From an uncultured Massilia sp. (lineage in GTDB: Bacteria; Pseudomonadota; Gammaproteobacteria; Burkholderiales; Burkholderiaceae_D), in NCBI GenBank assembly GCA_913778765.1, contig CAJYXO010000103.1:1-62195 (forward strand): DNA of 62,195 bases. The letters run 5' to 3'. Position 1 is the stretch's first letter, and each line of letters opens with the position of its first letter. The notes below the pieces were generated by a model. It did no database searches. It was given only the letters and a program-made list of their open reading frames with translations, and had not been told where the DNA came from. Shown in pieces: positions 22,309 through 32,138 of the stretch. The position numbers and the translations under genes are program-made.

Positions 22309-23198
22309 GGCCGCCCTCCCGGCTTGCGTAACCAGGCGCGCAAGGTTTCCGCCGGTGCGCGCTCGATCGGCGCCGCCACATAAGGGATGTCATGCGCGCG
22401 GCAGCGCTGCGCGACCATGGTGAAATGTTGTTCGCGCCGGCGGGCGTAGTCGGCGCGCGCCTCAACCCCGAAGCGGAACAGCTTGCCATCCCCTTCCGGG
22501 TCGCGCCAGGCCTGGGCGGCATCGAAGTCGGCCGCGATCTCGGCCTCGGTCTGCAGGCACAGCGCGCGCACGTCGTGGCGCATGCTGCGCAGGCGGATCA
22601 TCGCTTCCGACAGCGGCGACGGCCACTCCAGGAAATCGCTGGCCACGCAGACGACGCTGGGTGCGCGGGCGAAATGCAGGCTGGCGCGCAGCACCTCGGC
22701 GGCCGGCAACGTGCCGGCGGCATCGACCCGGTCGAGCTGGGCCAGCACGCGCTGCAACTGGCGCGGCCCGCGCGCGGCCGGGGTGAAATGGGCGCGCTCG
22801 CCCTGGCAGACCAGCAGGCCGAAGGCGTCGCCCTGGCGCTGCGCGATCGCGCCCGCGCAGCCCAGCAGCAGCCGGGCCATGTTCAGCTTGTCGAGTCCGG
22901 CGATGCGGCGGCTCGGTTCCAGCATCGATGCCGTCGCGTCCAGCACCAGCCAGACCGCGACGTGGCTGTCGCGCTCGGCCTCGCGCACGAAGTAGCGGTC
23001 GGCGCGCGCCATCAGCTTCCAGTCGACGCGGCGCCACTCGTCGCCGGGTGCATAGGCCCGGTATTCCGAGAACTCGACACCGGCGCCGCGCTCGCGGCCG
23101 GCGTGGATGCCGTGGCCCAGCCCCGCCAGCACGTGGCGGATCGCGAGCTCGAGTTTTCCCGTGTGCGCCGCCAGTGCGGCGCTTGCCAATACAGTCAC
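22305..23198 (-). CDS. DUF58-family protein (MoxR partner)
   Basis: 297 aa. Contains the DUF58 hallmark FSEYRAYAPGDEWRRVDW followed by KLMARADRYFVREAE near 45-78, then a von Willebrand A-like strand with a degenerate MIDAS (LDATASM). DUF58 proteins are regularly encoded next to MoxR AAA+ ATPases and are thought to be their adaptor or substrate. The start codon abuts the MoxR stop with no gap. No membrane helices, so cytoplasmic. Confidence 0.9.
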   Translation of the reverse strand: MTVLASAALAAHTGKLELAIRHVLAGLGHGIHAGRERGAGVEFSEYRAYAPGDEWRRVDWKLMARADRYFVREAERDSHVAVWLVLDATASMLEPSRRIAGLDKLNMARLLLGCAGAIAQRQGDAFGLLVCQGERAHFTPAARGPRQLQRVLAQLDRVDAAGTLPAAEVLRASLHFARAPSVVCVASDFLEWPSPLSEAMIRLRSMRHDVRALCLQTEAEIAADFDAAQAWRDPEGDGKLFRFGVEARADYARRREQHFTMVAQRCRAHDIPYVAAPIERAPAETLRAWLRKPGGRP

Positions 23199-24191
<993 letters not shown>

Positions 24192-24195
24192 GGTG

Positions 24196-24825
24196 CTACG
24201 CTCCTAACGCATATTGAATGATGTTGACCGCAAAGCGGGTGTTGTCGACCGCCAGCCAGCGCTTGTTGCGGAAGTCGTAGTCCCACTCGCAGCCGTAGTC
24301 CTTGTTCGAATACAGCACGCCGACGCGGCCATTGACCTCGATGGCGCGCAGGTATTCGTGCACCAGGTCGTCGCCCCAGCCGTTCAGCTCCACCGCGGTA
24401 TTCGGCGGACCGTCGAACTTGAAAAAGCTGGAATACAGGCGGTGCGTATTCGGGATCTTCTTCAACGCCTTCGGGCCGAACATCTTCGCCAGCTCGGCCT
24501 CGAAGGATTTGGCGAACAGGCCGTCGATGTCGTGGTTGCAGTCATCCACGAAGACGAAGCCGCCGCCCTTCACGTAGCGCTCGAAGTTGCGGCGCTCGGC
24601 GGGCGTGAACTGCACCAGCTTGTGCCCGGCCAGGTAGCAGAACGGCGCCTGCAGCATCTTCGGGTCCGACAGCGCGATCACGCGCTCGGCCGGGTCCACG
24701 CGCAGGGTCGTGTACTCGACCAGCGAGTTGAGCACGTTGCTGGGCATGCGGATGTCCACGTCCCAGTCGCCCGACTCGTACATCAGGCGCGTGAAGTAAA
24801 AATCGTAGATCACTTGGATGCGCAC
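24196..24825 (-). CDS. DUF4159-domain protein
   Basis: 209 aa. The DUF4159 hallmarks are visible: FYFTRLMYESGDWD, then LAGHKLVQFTPAERRNFERY, GGFVFVDDCNH near 110-122, and NRRVGVLYSNKDYGCEWDYD-like text near 165-185. In many genomes the domain is fused behind a BatA-like membrane part; here it is free-standing and has no signal peptide. Start is GTG at 24825, immediately after the TAA of the TldE gene (TAAGTG), so it is probably coupled. The fold is glutamine-amidotransferase-like with no known enzyme activity. Confidence 0.85.
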   Translation of the reverse strand: MRIQVIYDFYFTRLMYESGDWDVDIRMPSNVLNSLVEYTTLRVDPAERVIALSDPKMLQAPFCYLAGHKLVQFTPAERRNFERYVKGGGFVFVDDCNHDIDGLFAKSFEAELAKMFGPKALKKIPNTHRLYSSFFKFDGPPNTAVELNGWGDDLVHEYLRAIEVNGRVGVLYSNKDYGCEWDYDFRNKRWLAVDNTRFAVNIIQYALGA

Positions 24826-26163
24826 TTAAACGGCGTCGGACAGACTCGTGAAGTTGAAATCGCGGATCCGCATCGGCGGAATCACCATCTGGTAGGCCAC
24901 CTCGTCCGGGCCGATGATGACCGGCTTGCCGAGTTCCTCGACGTTGTTGAGCATCGTGACCGGGCTTTCGTTGAAGCGGAAGTTCTTGATCGGATACTTG
25001 ATCTTGCCGTTCTCGACGTAGAAGGTGCCGTCGCGCGTCAGGCCGGTCAGCAGCACCGACTGCGGGTCGACCATGCGGATGTACCAGGTGCGGGTGACCA
25101 CCACGCCCTTCTTGGTACTGGCGATCAGCTCTTCCAGCGACTTGCTGCCGCCGGCCATGATCATGTTGCCGGCACGCGCCGTCGGCGCCACGCCGTTCTT
25201 CTGGGCCCAGAAACGCGAGTACTCGAGGTTGACGATCTTGCCGTCCTTGATCAGGTCGCGGCGCTGGCGCGCCAGCATCGACTGCGTGTCCCAGGGGCTG
25301 ACCGGAACGTCCTTGTCCCAAGGGTCGGACCAGACGTTGATCTGCTCGTCGAACAGCTTCTCGCCCAGGCGGTTGCCGCCGCCCTTCTTCGCCAGGAAGC
25401 TGCGGCCTTCGTCGGCCTGGCGCGCGCCGAAGCCGCCGAACATGCGGCCCAGCAGTTCGGAGGTGGCGGCCGGCTCCAGGATCACGGTGTAGCGGCCCGG
25501 CTCCAGCGCTTTCGCATCGCTTGAGCGCAGCGCCTTTTCCATCGCCACTTCCGACGCTTCGCGCGCATCGAAGCGCTTGGCGTCGCTGGCCGAGCGCGTC
25601 ACCCAGCCGGAACCGCGGCCGTCTTCGGTACGCGCGGTGCAGGTGAAATCGAGGCCGGTGAATTCGCGATGGCCGAACAGGCCTTTCGAGTTGGCGATGG
25701 TCTCGAAGCCGGTACTGTCGGTGAAGAAGCCGGCGGTGACCAGCTTGTTCCTGCGTCCGGCCATGATCGCATGCGACGCCACCTCGGCGCGGTAGTCCGG
25801 ATCGATGGCGGCGGTCGAGGCGAAGTATTCGCCGGTCGGCTTGAATTCCTGCTTGCCCGGCACCGGCACGTATTCGGGGTTTTCCGGCGCCAGGCGCGCG
25901 GTGTCCTCGGCGCGGCGCACGGCCTGCTCGAGGGATCGATCGTCGAACTCGTTGACGGACGCCGTGCCCTGGCGCTTGCCGAAAGCGACCGTCACGGTCA
26001 GGCGCCGGTCTTCGTTCAGGCCGGCGGTGGAGACGCTGTTGCGCGCAAAGCGGATGTTGCCGTTGCGGCTGCCGTTGATGGCGACGCTGCATTCGTCGGC
26101 TTTCGAGAACGACAGCACGCGGTCGCAGATGCGTTTTGCTTCTTCCTGGTTCAGCTGTTTCAT
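24826..26163 (-). CDS. tldE: TldE/PmbA-like subunit, copy 1
   Basis: 445 aa. Similar over its length to the non-catalytic partner of TldD (TldE/PmbA family): N-terminal region RFARNSVSTAG, central VILEPAATSELLGRM, C-terminal LLTGLTRDGTFYVENGKI. No HExxxH metal motif and no signal peptide. In E. coli TldD and TldE form a heterodimeric peptidase that cleaves unfolded peptides such as the microcin B17 leader and CcdA. It starts 10 bp after TldD copy 1. A second 445-aa paralog lies at 27962-29299; the C-terminal 70 residues of the two are nearly identical. If TldD is exported, this protein may leave the cytoplasm bound to it (inference). Confidence 0.88.
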   Translation of the reverse strand: MKQLNQEEAKRICDRVLSFSKADECSVAINGSRNGNIRFARNSVSTAGLNEDRRLTVTVAFGKRQGTASVNEFDDRSLEQAVRRAEDTARLAPENPEYVPVPGKQEFKPTGEYFASTAAIDPDYRAEVASHAIMAGRRNKLVTAGFFTDSTGFETIANSKGLFGHREFTGLDFTCTARTEDGRGSGWVTRSASDAKRFDAREASEVAMEKALRSSDAKALEPGRYTVILEPAATSELLGRMFGGFGARQADEGRSFLAKKGGGNRLGEKLFDEQINVWSDPWDKDVPVSPWDTQSMLARQRRDLIKDGKIVNLEYSRFWAQKNGVAPTARAGNMIMAGGSKSLEELIASTKKGVVVTRTWYIRMVDPQSVLLTGLTRDGTFYVENGKIKYPIKNFRFNESPVTMLNNVEELGKPVIIGPDEVAYQMVIPPMRIRDFNFTSLSDAV

Positions 26164-26173
26164 GAAGTCCTCT

Positions 26174-27811
26174 TTAGCCGATCTTGCGGCCGGTATTGAT
26201 CACTTTGACGCCGTTGAAGCGCGTGGTCGAAGCGCCGTGCGACACCGCGCTGACCTGGCTCGGCTGCCCTTTGCCGTCGAAGAAGGAACCGCTCATGCGC
26301 CAGTCGCGTTCGTCGCAGATGGCGCTGCAGGCGTTCCAGAATTCCTGGGTGTTCGACTGGTAGGCCACGTCCTCGAGCATGGGACCGATCTTGCCGTCCT
26401 TGATCTCGAAGTAGAGCTGGCCGCCGAACTGGAAGTTGTAGCGCTGCTGGTCGATCGAATACGAGCCGCGGCCCAGGATGTAGATGCCCTTCTTGACGTC
26501 CGCCACCATCTCGTCCGGGCTCAAGCGCGCCTTGCCCGGCGCCAGCGACACGTTCGGCATGCGCTGGAACTGCACGTTGCTCCAGCTGTCCGCGTACGAG
26601 CAGCCGTGCGATTCCTTCTCGCCGATGATGTGGGCCTGGTCGCGCGTGGCCTGGTAGTTGACCAGGATGCCGTCCTTGATGATGTCCCAGCGCTTCGGCT
26701 TGACGCCTTCGTCGTCGTAGCCGACCGCGCCCAGCGAACCGGGCGTGCTTTTATCGGCGAAGAAGTTCACCTTGTTCGAGCCGAACTGGAATTTCCTGGT
26801 CTCCCATTTATCCAGCGTGCAGAAGCTGGTGCCGGCGTAGTTGGCCTCGTAGCCCAGCACGCGGTCCAGTTCCGTCGGGTGGCCGACCGACTCGTGGATC
26901 GTCAGGAACAGGTTTTCCGGCGCGATCACGAGGTCGTACTTGCCCGGCTCGACGCTTTTGGCGGTCAGCTTCTCGCGTGCCTGGCGGCCGGCGTTTCTCG
27001 CTTCCTCGACGATATCGTAGCCGCCCTTGTACAGGGTGGTGACGCCGCCGGCGGCGCGGATCCTGTGCTCCGGGCGCGCATCGAAGTATTCGTAGCCCAT
27101 GCCGACCGGCGGCGCCAGGCCGGCGCGCGAGCGGAACTTGCCGCTGGCCTTGTCGACCGCGGTGGCGGTGAGCGGCGCCCACAGGCGGTGGATGTCCTGG
27201 TCGATGTAGGAGCCGTCGGTGGAAGCGAAGTACTTCTGCTGGTTCACCTGGAACAGGTTGGCCGTCATGAAGCTGGCGCCCGCATCCAGGCCCGCCTTGT
27301 TGGCGGCGATCAGCATCTCGGCCTTGTCCTTGACCGGCACGGTGCGCCAGTCCTTCTTGATGGGCGTGACCCAGGCCACTTCGCCCACGCCTTTCACGGG
27401 CGCCAGCTTTACCGGCTCGGTCTGCAGCCTGGCGTTGGCGCGCGCAATGGCGACCGCCTGGCGCGCGGCGTTCGCGACCGCGTCCGGATTCATCGCATTG
27501 GTGGCGGCGAAGCCGTAGGCGCCATCGGCGATCACGCGCACGCCGATACCGCTGGACTCGGTGTTCGTCACGCTCTGCACCGTCAGGTCGCGGGTGCTGA
27601 TGAACTGGTTCAGGTAGCGGCCGATGCGCACGTCGCAATAGCTGGCGCCGGCCTTGGTGGCCGCGTTGAGGGCGGCATCGGCGAGCGCTTTTTTCAGACT
27701 GAGCGGCATGCTGCTTTGCAGCTCTTCGGCGGCGATGGCGTTGCCGAAGACGGGGACCAGCATGGCGCCGGCGGTGCCGGCGGCCAGGTGGAGGAAGGTG
27801 CGGCGTTCCAT
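26174..27811 (-). CDS. tldD: TldD-like metallopeptidase with Tat-type signal, copy 1
   Basis: 545 aa. N-terminus MERRTFLHLAAGTAGAMLVP has a twin-arginine motif (RRTFL) and hydrophobic stretch, with likely cleavage after FGNAIAA. The TldD zinc motif HESVGH is at 306-311, followed by EYEANYAGTSF-like and GYDDEG blocks; the Gly-rich C-terminus resembles the family. Cytoplasmic E. coli TldD is about 481 aa and lacks a signal, so this is an exported paralog. It is followed by its TldE partner 10 bp on. A palindromic repeat lies in the 150-bp gap upstream. Copy 2 at 29318-30955 has the same length and the motif at the same positions. Confidence 0.9.
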   Translation of the reverse strand: MERRTFLHLAAGTAGAMLVPVFGNAIAAEELQSSMPLSLKKALADAALNAATKAGASYCDVRIGRYLNQFISTRDLTVQSVTNTESSGIGVRVIADGAYGFAATNAMNPDAVANAARQAVAIARANARLQTEPVKLAPVKGVGEVAWVTPIKKDWRTVPVKDKAEMLIAANKAGLDAGASFMTANLFQVNQQKYFASTDGSYIDQDIHRLWAPLTATAVDKASGKFRSRAGLAPPVGMGYEYFDARPEHRIRAAGGVTTLYKGGYDIVEEARNAGRQAREKLTAKSVEPGKYDLVIAPENLFLTIHESVGHPTELDRVLGYEANYAGTSFCTLDKWETRKFQFGSNKVNFFADKSTPGSLGAVGYDDEGVKPKRWDIIKDGILVNYQATRDQAHIIGEKESHGCSYADSWSNVQFQRMPNVSLAPGKARLSPDEMVADVKKGIYILGRGSYSIDQQRYNFQFGGQLYFEIKDGKIGPMLEDVAYQSNTQEFWNACSAICDERDWRMSGSFFDGKGQPSQVSAVSHGASTTRFNGVKVINTGRKIG

Positions 27812-27851
27812 TGAATCTCCAATTTCGTCACGAGGACCTGCGCCCTCGGAA

Positions 27852-27940
27852 CGTCATTCCCGCGGAGGCGGGAATCCAAGTTCTGTATGCGCTGACGAAA
27901 CGCGTACAAACTTGGATCCCCGCCTGCGCGGGGATGACGG
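27852..27940. repeat. Dispersed palindromic repeat, copy A (paired hairpins)
   Basis: Two hairpins in inverted order: GTCATTCCCGCGGAGGCGGG then AATCCAAGTT, and about 40 bp later AACTTGGATCCCCGCCTGCG then CGGGGATGACGG. The core is C/G-rich with GTCATTCCCGC...GCGGGAAT. It lies between TldE copy 2 and TldD copy 1, within the operon. Related units are at 43609, 49541, 56806 and 60373. Confidence 0.85.
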
Positions 27941-27961
27941 TTTTAAAGCTGCGGGTACTGC

Positions 27962-29299
27962 TTACACCGCGTCCGACAAGGACGTGAAGTTGAAGTCCCG
28001 AACCTTCATCGGCGGAATCGACATCTGGAACGGCACCTCGTCGCCGCCAATGATCACCGGCTTGCCGATCTCCTCGATGTTGTTCAGCATGGTCACCGGG
28101 CTCTCGTTGAAGCGGAAGTTCTTGATCGGGTACTTGATCTTGCCGTTCTCGATGTAGAAGGTGCCGTCGCGGGTCAGGCCGGTCAGCAGGACCGATTGCG
28201 GGTCGACCATGCGGATGTACCAGGTGCGGGTCACGAGGATGCCCTTCTTGGTGCTGGCGATCAGGTCGGCGGTGGTCTTGTCGGTGCCGGCCATGATGAT
28301 GTTGCCCGGGGTCGCAGTCGGGCGCACGCCCTTCTTCTTGGCCCAGAACTGCGAGTAGTTCAGGGCGTTGACCTTGCCGTCCTTGATGATGTCCATGCGC
28401 TCGCGCGCGATCAGGTTCTGGGTGTCCCAGGGCAGTACCGGCACGTCCGGATTCCACGGGTCGGCCCAGATGTTGACCTGGCTGTCGAACAGCTTGTCGC
28501 CCAGGCGCGAGGCGCCGCCCTTCTTCGACAGGAAGCTGCGGCCTTCGTCGGTCTGGCGCGCGTCGAAGCCGCCCAGCATGAAGCCGAGCAGTTCTGAGGT
28601 CGCGGCCGGCTCGAGGATCACGGTGTAGCGGCCCGGCTCCAGCGCCTTCGCATCGACCGAGCGCAGCGCCTTTTCGATCGCCACGTCGGCCGCTTCGCGC
28701 GGGTCGAAGCGGGCTGCGTCGGTGGCCGAGCGCTTGACCCAGCCGGAGCCGCGGCCGTCTTCGGTACGCACGGTGCAGGTGAAATCGAGGCCGGTTTCAT
28801 CCTGGTGGCCGTACACGCCGTTCGAGTTGGCGACCGAGGTGAACGAGGTGCTGTCGGTGAAGAAGCCGGCGGCCACCAGCTTGTTCTTGCGGCAGGCTTC
28901 GATCGCGTAGGCCGCCGATTGCGCGCGGAATTCCGGATCGATGGCGGCGGTCTTCGGGCTGAAGGTCTTCGATTCGCGGAAGTTCTGCTTGCCGACGGCC
29001 GGCATGAACTCCGGATTTTCCGGCGCCAGCCTGGCCAGGTCTTCGGCGCGGCGCACGACCTTCTCCAGCGACTTGTCGTCGAATTCGTTGATGGTGGCGA
29101 TGCCCTGGCGTTTGCCGTAGGCGACCTGCACGGCGATGTTGGTGTCTTCCGCCAGGCCGGCGGTGGAGACGGCGTTGCGCGCGAAGCGGATGTTGCCCTG
29201 GCGGCTGCCGTTCACGGTCACGCTGCATTCGTCGGCCTTGGACAGCGACAGCACGCGGTCGCAGATATGTTTGGTCTGTTCCTGGGTCAGGATGGTCAT
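27962..29299 (-). CDS. tldE: TldE/PmbA-like subunit, copy 2
   Basis: 445 aa, the same length as copy 1 and clearly paralogous throughout (RFARNAVSTAG, VILEPAATSELLGFM, LLTGLTRDGTFYIENGKI). No metal motif and no signal peptide. It starts 18 bp after TldD copy 2, so each TldD-TldE pair is arranged D then E. Conservative substitutions between the copies (for example VEELGKPVIIGPDE versus IEEIGKPVIIGGDE) suggest a tandem duplication followed by divergence rather than a recent copy. Confidence 0.88.
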   Translation of the reverse strand: MTILTQEQTKHICDRVLSLSKADECSVTVNGSRQGNIRFARNAVSTAGLAEDTNIAVQVAYGKRQGIATINEFDDKSLEKVVRRAEDLARLAPENPEFMPAVGKQNFRESKTFSPKTAAIDPEFRAQSAAYAIEACRKNKLVAAGFFTDSTSFTSVANSNGVYGHQDETGLDFTCTVRTEDGRGSGWVKRSATDAARFDPREAADVAIEKALRSVDAKALEPGRYTVILEPAATSELLGFMLGGFDARQTDEGRSFLSKKGGASRLGDKLFDSQVNIWADPWNPDVPVLPWDTQNLIARERMDIIKDGKVNALNYSQFWAKKKGVRPTATPGNIIMAGTDKTTADLIASTKKGILVTRTWYIRMVDPQSVLLTGLTRDGTFYIENGKIKYPIKNFRFNESPVTMLNNIEEIGKPVIIGGDEVPFQMSIPPMKVRDFNFTSLSDAV

Positions 29300-29317
29300 G
29301 GTTGTTGTGCTCCTGCC

Positions 29318-30955
29318 TTAGCCGATCTTGCGGGCGGTGTTGATGACGTTGATGCCGTTGAAGCGCGCGGTCGAGGCGCCGTGCGACACGATGGAGATCT
29401 GCGGAGGCTGGCCCTTGCCGTCGAAGAAGGAGCCGCCCATGCGCCAGTCGCGGTCATCGCACAGCGCGGTGCAGGCATTCCAGAATTCCTGGGTGTTCGA
29501 CTGGTAGGCCACGTCTTCCAGCATCTGGCCGATCTTGCCGTTGTTGATCTCGTAGAACAGCTGGCCGCCGAACTGGAAGTTGTAGCGCTGCTGGTCGATC
29601 GAGAACGAACCGTCGCCGACGATGTAGATGCCCTTCTTGACGTCTTTGACCATCTCGTCAGGGGTCATCTTCTTCTTGCCCGCCTGGAGCGAGACGTTCG
29701 GCATGCGCTGGAACTGCACGTTGCTCCAGCTGTCCGCGTACGAGCAGCCGTGCGATTCCTTCTCGCCGATGATATGAGCCTGGTCGCGCGTGGCCTGGTA
29801 GTTGACCAGGATGCCGTCCTTGATGATGTCCCAGCGCTTGCACTTGACGCCTTCGTCGTCGTAGCCGACCGCGCCCAGCGAACCCGGGGTCATCTTGTCG
29901 GCGACGATGTTCACCAGCGGCGAGCCGTAGTTGAATTTCTTGGTCTGCCATTTATCCAGGGTGGCGAAGCTGGTGCCGGCGTAGTTGGCCTCGTAGCCCA
30001 GCACGCGGTCCAGTTCCGTCGGGTGTCCAACGGACTCGTGGATGGTCAGCCACAGGTGTTCCGGCGACAGCACCAGGTCGTATTTGCCCGGCACGACGGT
30101 CTTGGCGGTCAGCTTGCGCTTGGCGTCGCGGCCGGCCGCACGGGCGTCCTCGACGATGTCATAGGACTTCGTGTACAGCGTGGCGACGCCGCCGGCGGCC
30201 TTGATCTTGTCTTCCTTGCGGCCGGCCAGGTATTCGTAGCCCATGCCGACCGGCGCCGACAGGCCCTGGCGCGAGCGGAACTTGCCGGTGGCCTTGTCGA
30301 CCGCGGTGGCGGTCAGCGGCGCCCACAGGCGCTGGATGTCCTGGTCGATGTAGGAGCCGTCGGTGGACGCGAAGTACTTCTGCTGGTTCACCTGGAACAG
30401 CATCGAGTTCATGAAGTTGGCGCCGCTCTCCATGCCGGCCTTGTTGGCGGCGATCAGCAGCTCGGCCTTTTCCTTGATCGGCACCGTGCGCCAGTCCTTC
30501 AGCACCGGCGTGGCCCACGACACCTCGCCCACGCCCTTGACCGGCGCCAGCTGCACCGGCTCGGACTGCAGCTTGGCGTTCGCCTTGGCGATCGCCACCG
30601 CCTGGCGCGCCGCGCCGGCCACGCCGTCCGGGGTCATGTCGTTGGTGGCGGCGAAGCCGTAGGCGCCGTTGCAGACCACGCGCACGCCGATGCCGGCGGA
30701 TTCCGTATTGACGACGTTCTCGACGTTCAGGTCGCGCGTGATCACGTACTGGTTCAGGTAGCGGCCGATGCGCACGTCGCAGTAGCTGGCGCCGGCCTTG
30801 GTGGCGGCGTTCAGCGCGGTATCGGCCAGCATCTTCTTGGCCGCGACGGGCATCGGGTTGAGCAGCTCCTCGGCAGCGATCGCGCGGCCGAAGACGGGTA
30901 CCAGCATCGAGCCGAAAGCCAGGCCGCTGATGTTGAGGAAGGTACGGCGTTCCAT
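29318..30955 (-). CDS. tldD: TldD-like metallopeptidase with Tat-type signal, copy 2 (first gene of the operon)
   Basis: 545 aa from ATG 30955 (MERRTFLNISGLAFGSMLVP). An upstream frame would add MSTSGDV, but the twin-arginine start shared with copy 1 and equal length favour 30955. Tat-like RRTFL, hydrophobic core, AIAA near the cleavage site, and HESVGH at 306-311. First gene of the ten-gene operon, about 105 nt after the predicted sigma54 start near 31059. It probably forms a metallopeptidase with the TldE that follows; the substrate is unknown. Confidence 0.9.
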   Translation of the reverse strand: MERRTFLNISGLAFGSMLVPVFGRAIAAEELLNPMPVAAKKMLADTALNAATKAGASYCDVRIGRYLNQYVITRDLNVENVVNTESAGIGVRVVCNGAYGFAATNDMTPDGVAGAARQAVAIAKANAKLQSEPVQLAPVKGVGEVSWATPVLKDWRTVPIKEKAELLIAANKAGMESGANFMNSMLFQVNQQKYFASTDGSYIDQDIQRLWAPLTATAVDKATGKFRSRQGLSAPVGMGYEYLAGRKEDKIKAAGGVATLYTKSYDIVEDARAAGRDAKRKLTAKTVVPGKYDLVLSPEHLWLTIHESVGHPTELDRVLGYEANYAGTSFATLDKWQTKKFNYGSPLVNIVADKMTPGSLGAVGYDDEGVKCKRWDIIKDGILVNYQATRDQAHIIGEKESHGCSYADSWSNVQFQRMPNVSLQAGKKKMTPDEMVKDVKKGIYIVGDGSFSIDQQRYNFQFGGQLFYEINNGKIGQMLEDVAYQSNTQEFWNACTALCDDRDWRMGGSFFDGKGQPPQISIVSHGASTARFNGINVINTARKIG

Positions 30956-31068
30956 GACGTCTCCTGAAGTGGACAACGGCCCGGCGGACGGACCGCTTTT
31001 TGTTGTACTGCGATTGGTCTTCTTCGTCTTAGCTGCTGAACCATATCAGCAAGTAAAGTTTTTGGATA

Positions 31069-31084
31069 GGCAATCTTTATGCCA
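31069..31084 (-). promoter_or_regulatory. Sigma54 (-24/-12)-type promoter of the tldD operon
   Basis: The minus strand reads TGGCATAAAGATTGCC. TGGCA and TTGC are matched, with the GG and GC dinucleotides at the same distance as the consensus. Transcription would start near 31059. It is less exact than the site at 5165 (ATA for ACG after TGGC), but a TGTCC array lies at the right distance upstream, which supports it. Confidence 0.65.
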
Positions 31085-31125
31085 GCAGCCTAAGGTGTTG
31101 ATTGTGGAATGCATGGGCCTGCAGG

Positions 31126-31174
31126 TGTCCGGCGCGGCGGTGTCCGCAAGGTGTCCGGCCAGTGTCCGCGCGGA
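31126..31174. promoter_or_regulatory. TGTCC array (probable enhancer, shared motif)
   Basis: TGTCC occurs at 31126, 31141, 31152 and 31163, the last three 11 bp apart, roughly one helical turn. The last continues as GTCCGCGCGGAC, a perfect palindrome (31164-31175). The array is about 67-115 bp upstream of the predicted start of the tldD operon, matching the arrangement in front of the efflux operon. It also lies upstream of the methyltransferase gene at 31281, whose own promoter may be TTGACG-17-GATGAT (31201-31229). Confidence 0.65.
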
Positions 31175-31280
31175 CGCACGCCATGCATACACATCTTTAC
31201 TTGACGACAACTTAAGCCTGGCCGATGATCGCCGGGCGGCACGGCATGGCGCCGTTGCCATCGACCCTGGAGACGACCAC

Positions 31281-32051
31281 ATGAAACGATTCATCCTCGC
31301 CGCCCTGCTGGCGAGCGGCCTGGCCGGCGCCGTGCAGGCCGCCGACGACGCCCAGCTGCGCGCTGCGATCGCCGGCAGCCACCGCAGCGCCGCCAACACG
31401 GCGCGCGACGGCGCCCGCCATCCCTACGAGACCCTGAGCTTCTTCGGCATCAAGCCCAATATGACGGTGGTCGAATTGCTGCCGGAAGGCGGCTGGTACA
31501 CCGAGATCCTGGCGCCCTACCTGCGCCAGGACGGCAAGCTGATCGCCGCCGGCGCCATCTCGAAGACGCTGCTGGAGTCCAACCCGGCGGTCTACGACAA
31601 GGTCGCGCGCGGCCCATTCAGTCCGGCGAAGACCGTCTACAACTTCGCGCCGCCGAACAGCGCCGACATGGTGCTCACCTTCCGCAACGTGCACAACTTC
31701 GTCGAGCTGGGCGACGACAAGGTCAAGGAAATGTTCAAGGCCCTGTACACCAGCCTGAAGCCGGGCGGCGTGCTGGGCGTGACCGACCACCGCCTGCCGG
31801 AATCCATGCCGCAGGACGCCAAGGCCACGAGCGGCTATGTGCACGAGTCCTACGTGATCAAGATGGCCGAAAGCGCCGGCTTCAAGCTGGCCGCGAAGTC
31901 CGAGATCAACGCCAATCCGAAGGACAAGGCCGACCACAAGGGCGGCGTGTGGGCGCTGCCACCGACCCTGACCAACCGCGACGCGGACCGCGCGAAGTAC
32001 CAGGCGATCGGCGAGAGCGACCGCATGACGCTCAAGTTCGTGAAACCGTAA
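31281..32051 (+). CDS. Exported class I SAM methyltransferase-like protein
   Basis: 256 aa. A Sec signal peptide is clear (MKRFILAALLASGLAGAVQA, cleavage near AADD). The mature part has a methyltransferase fold: motif I VVELLPEGGWYTEILAPYL near 70-88, TFRNVHNF and LKPGGVLGVTDHR near 160-175. This matches the family of predicted methyltransferases with signal peptides (COG4798-type). An exported methyltransferase is odd because SAM is not normally periplasmic; a non-enzymatic or other role is possible. The gene is divergent from the tldD operon. A terminator follows. Confidence 0.82.
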   Translation: MKRFILAALLASGLAGAVQAADDAQLRAAIAGSHRSAANTARDGARHPYETLSFFGIKPNMTVVELLPEGGWYTEILAPYLRQDGKLIAAGAISKTLLESNPAVYDKVARGPFSPAKTVYNFAPPNSADMVLTFRNVHNFVELGDDKVKEMFKALYTSLKPGGVLGVTDHRLPESMPQDAKATSGYVHESYVIKMAESAGFKLAAKSEINANPKDKADHKGGVWALPPTLTNRDADRAKYQAIGESDRMTLKFVKP

Positions 32052-32063
32052 ATACGCACCGCG

Positions 32064-32094
32064 CTCACCACGGCAAATGTGACGCCGTGGTGAG
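32064..32094 (+). terminator. Intrinsic terminator after the methyltransferase gene
   Basis: CTCACCACGGC (32064-32074) pairs with GCCGTGGTGAG (32084-32094) as a perfect 11-bp stem around a 9-nt loop, followed by a T-rich but interrupted tract. It lies 12 bp after the stop codon. Confidence 0.75.
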
Positions 32095-32138
32095 TATTTG
32101 TGAATTTTCTTGACGCGGCAGCGTGTATAGTCGGACGG

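Noticed and set aside
28805..30967. Long plus-strand frame opposite TldD/TldE
   Set aside because: Spans two coding genes in antisense; similar frames occur opposite copy 1 at 25805-27814, as expected from shared sequence.
31201..31229. TGTCC array at 31126 as regulator of the methyltransferase gene only
   Set aside because: The plus-strand promoter (TTGACG-17-GATGAT) is weak and sigma70-like, while the minus-strand -24/-12 element lies at the right enhancer distance; dual use cannot be excluded.
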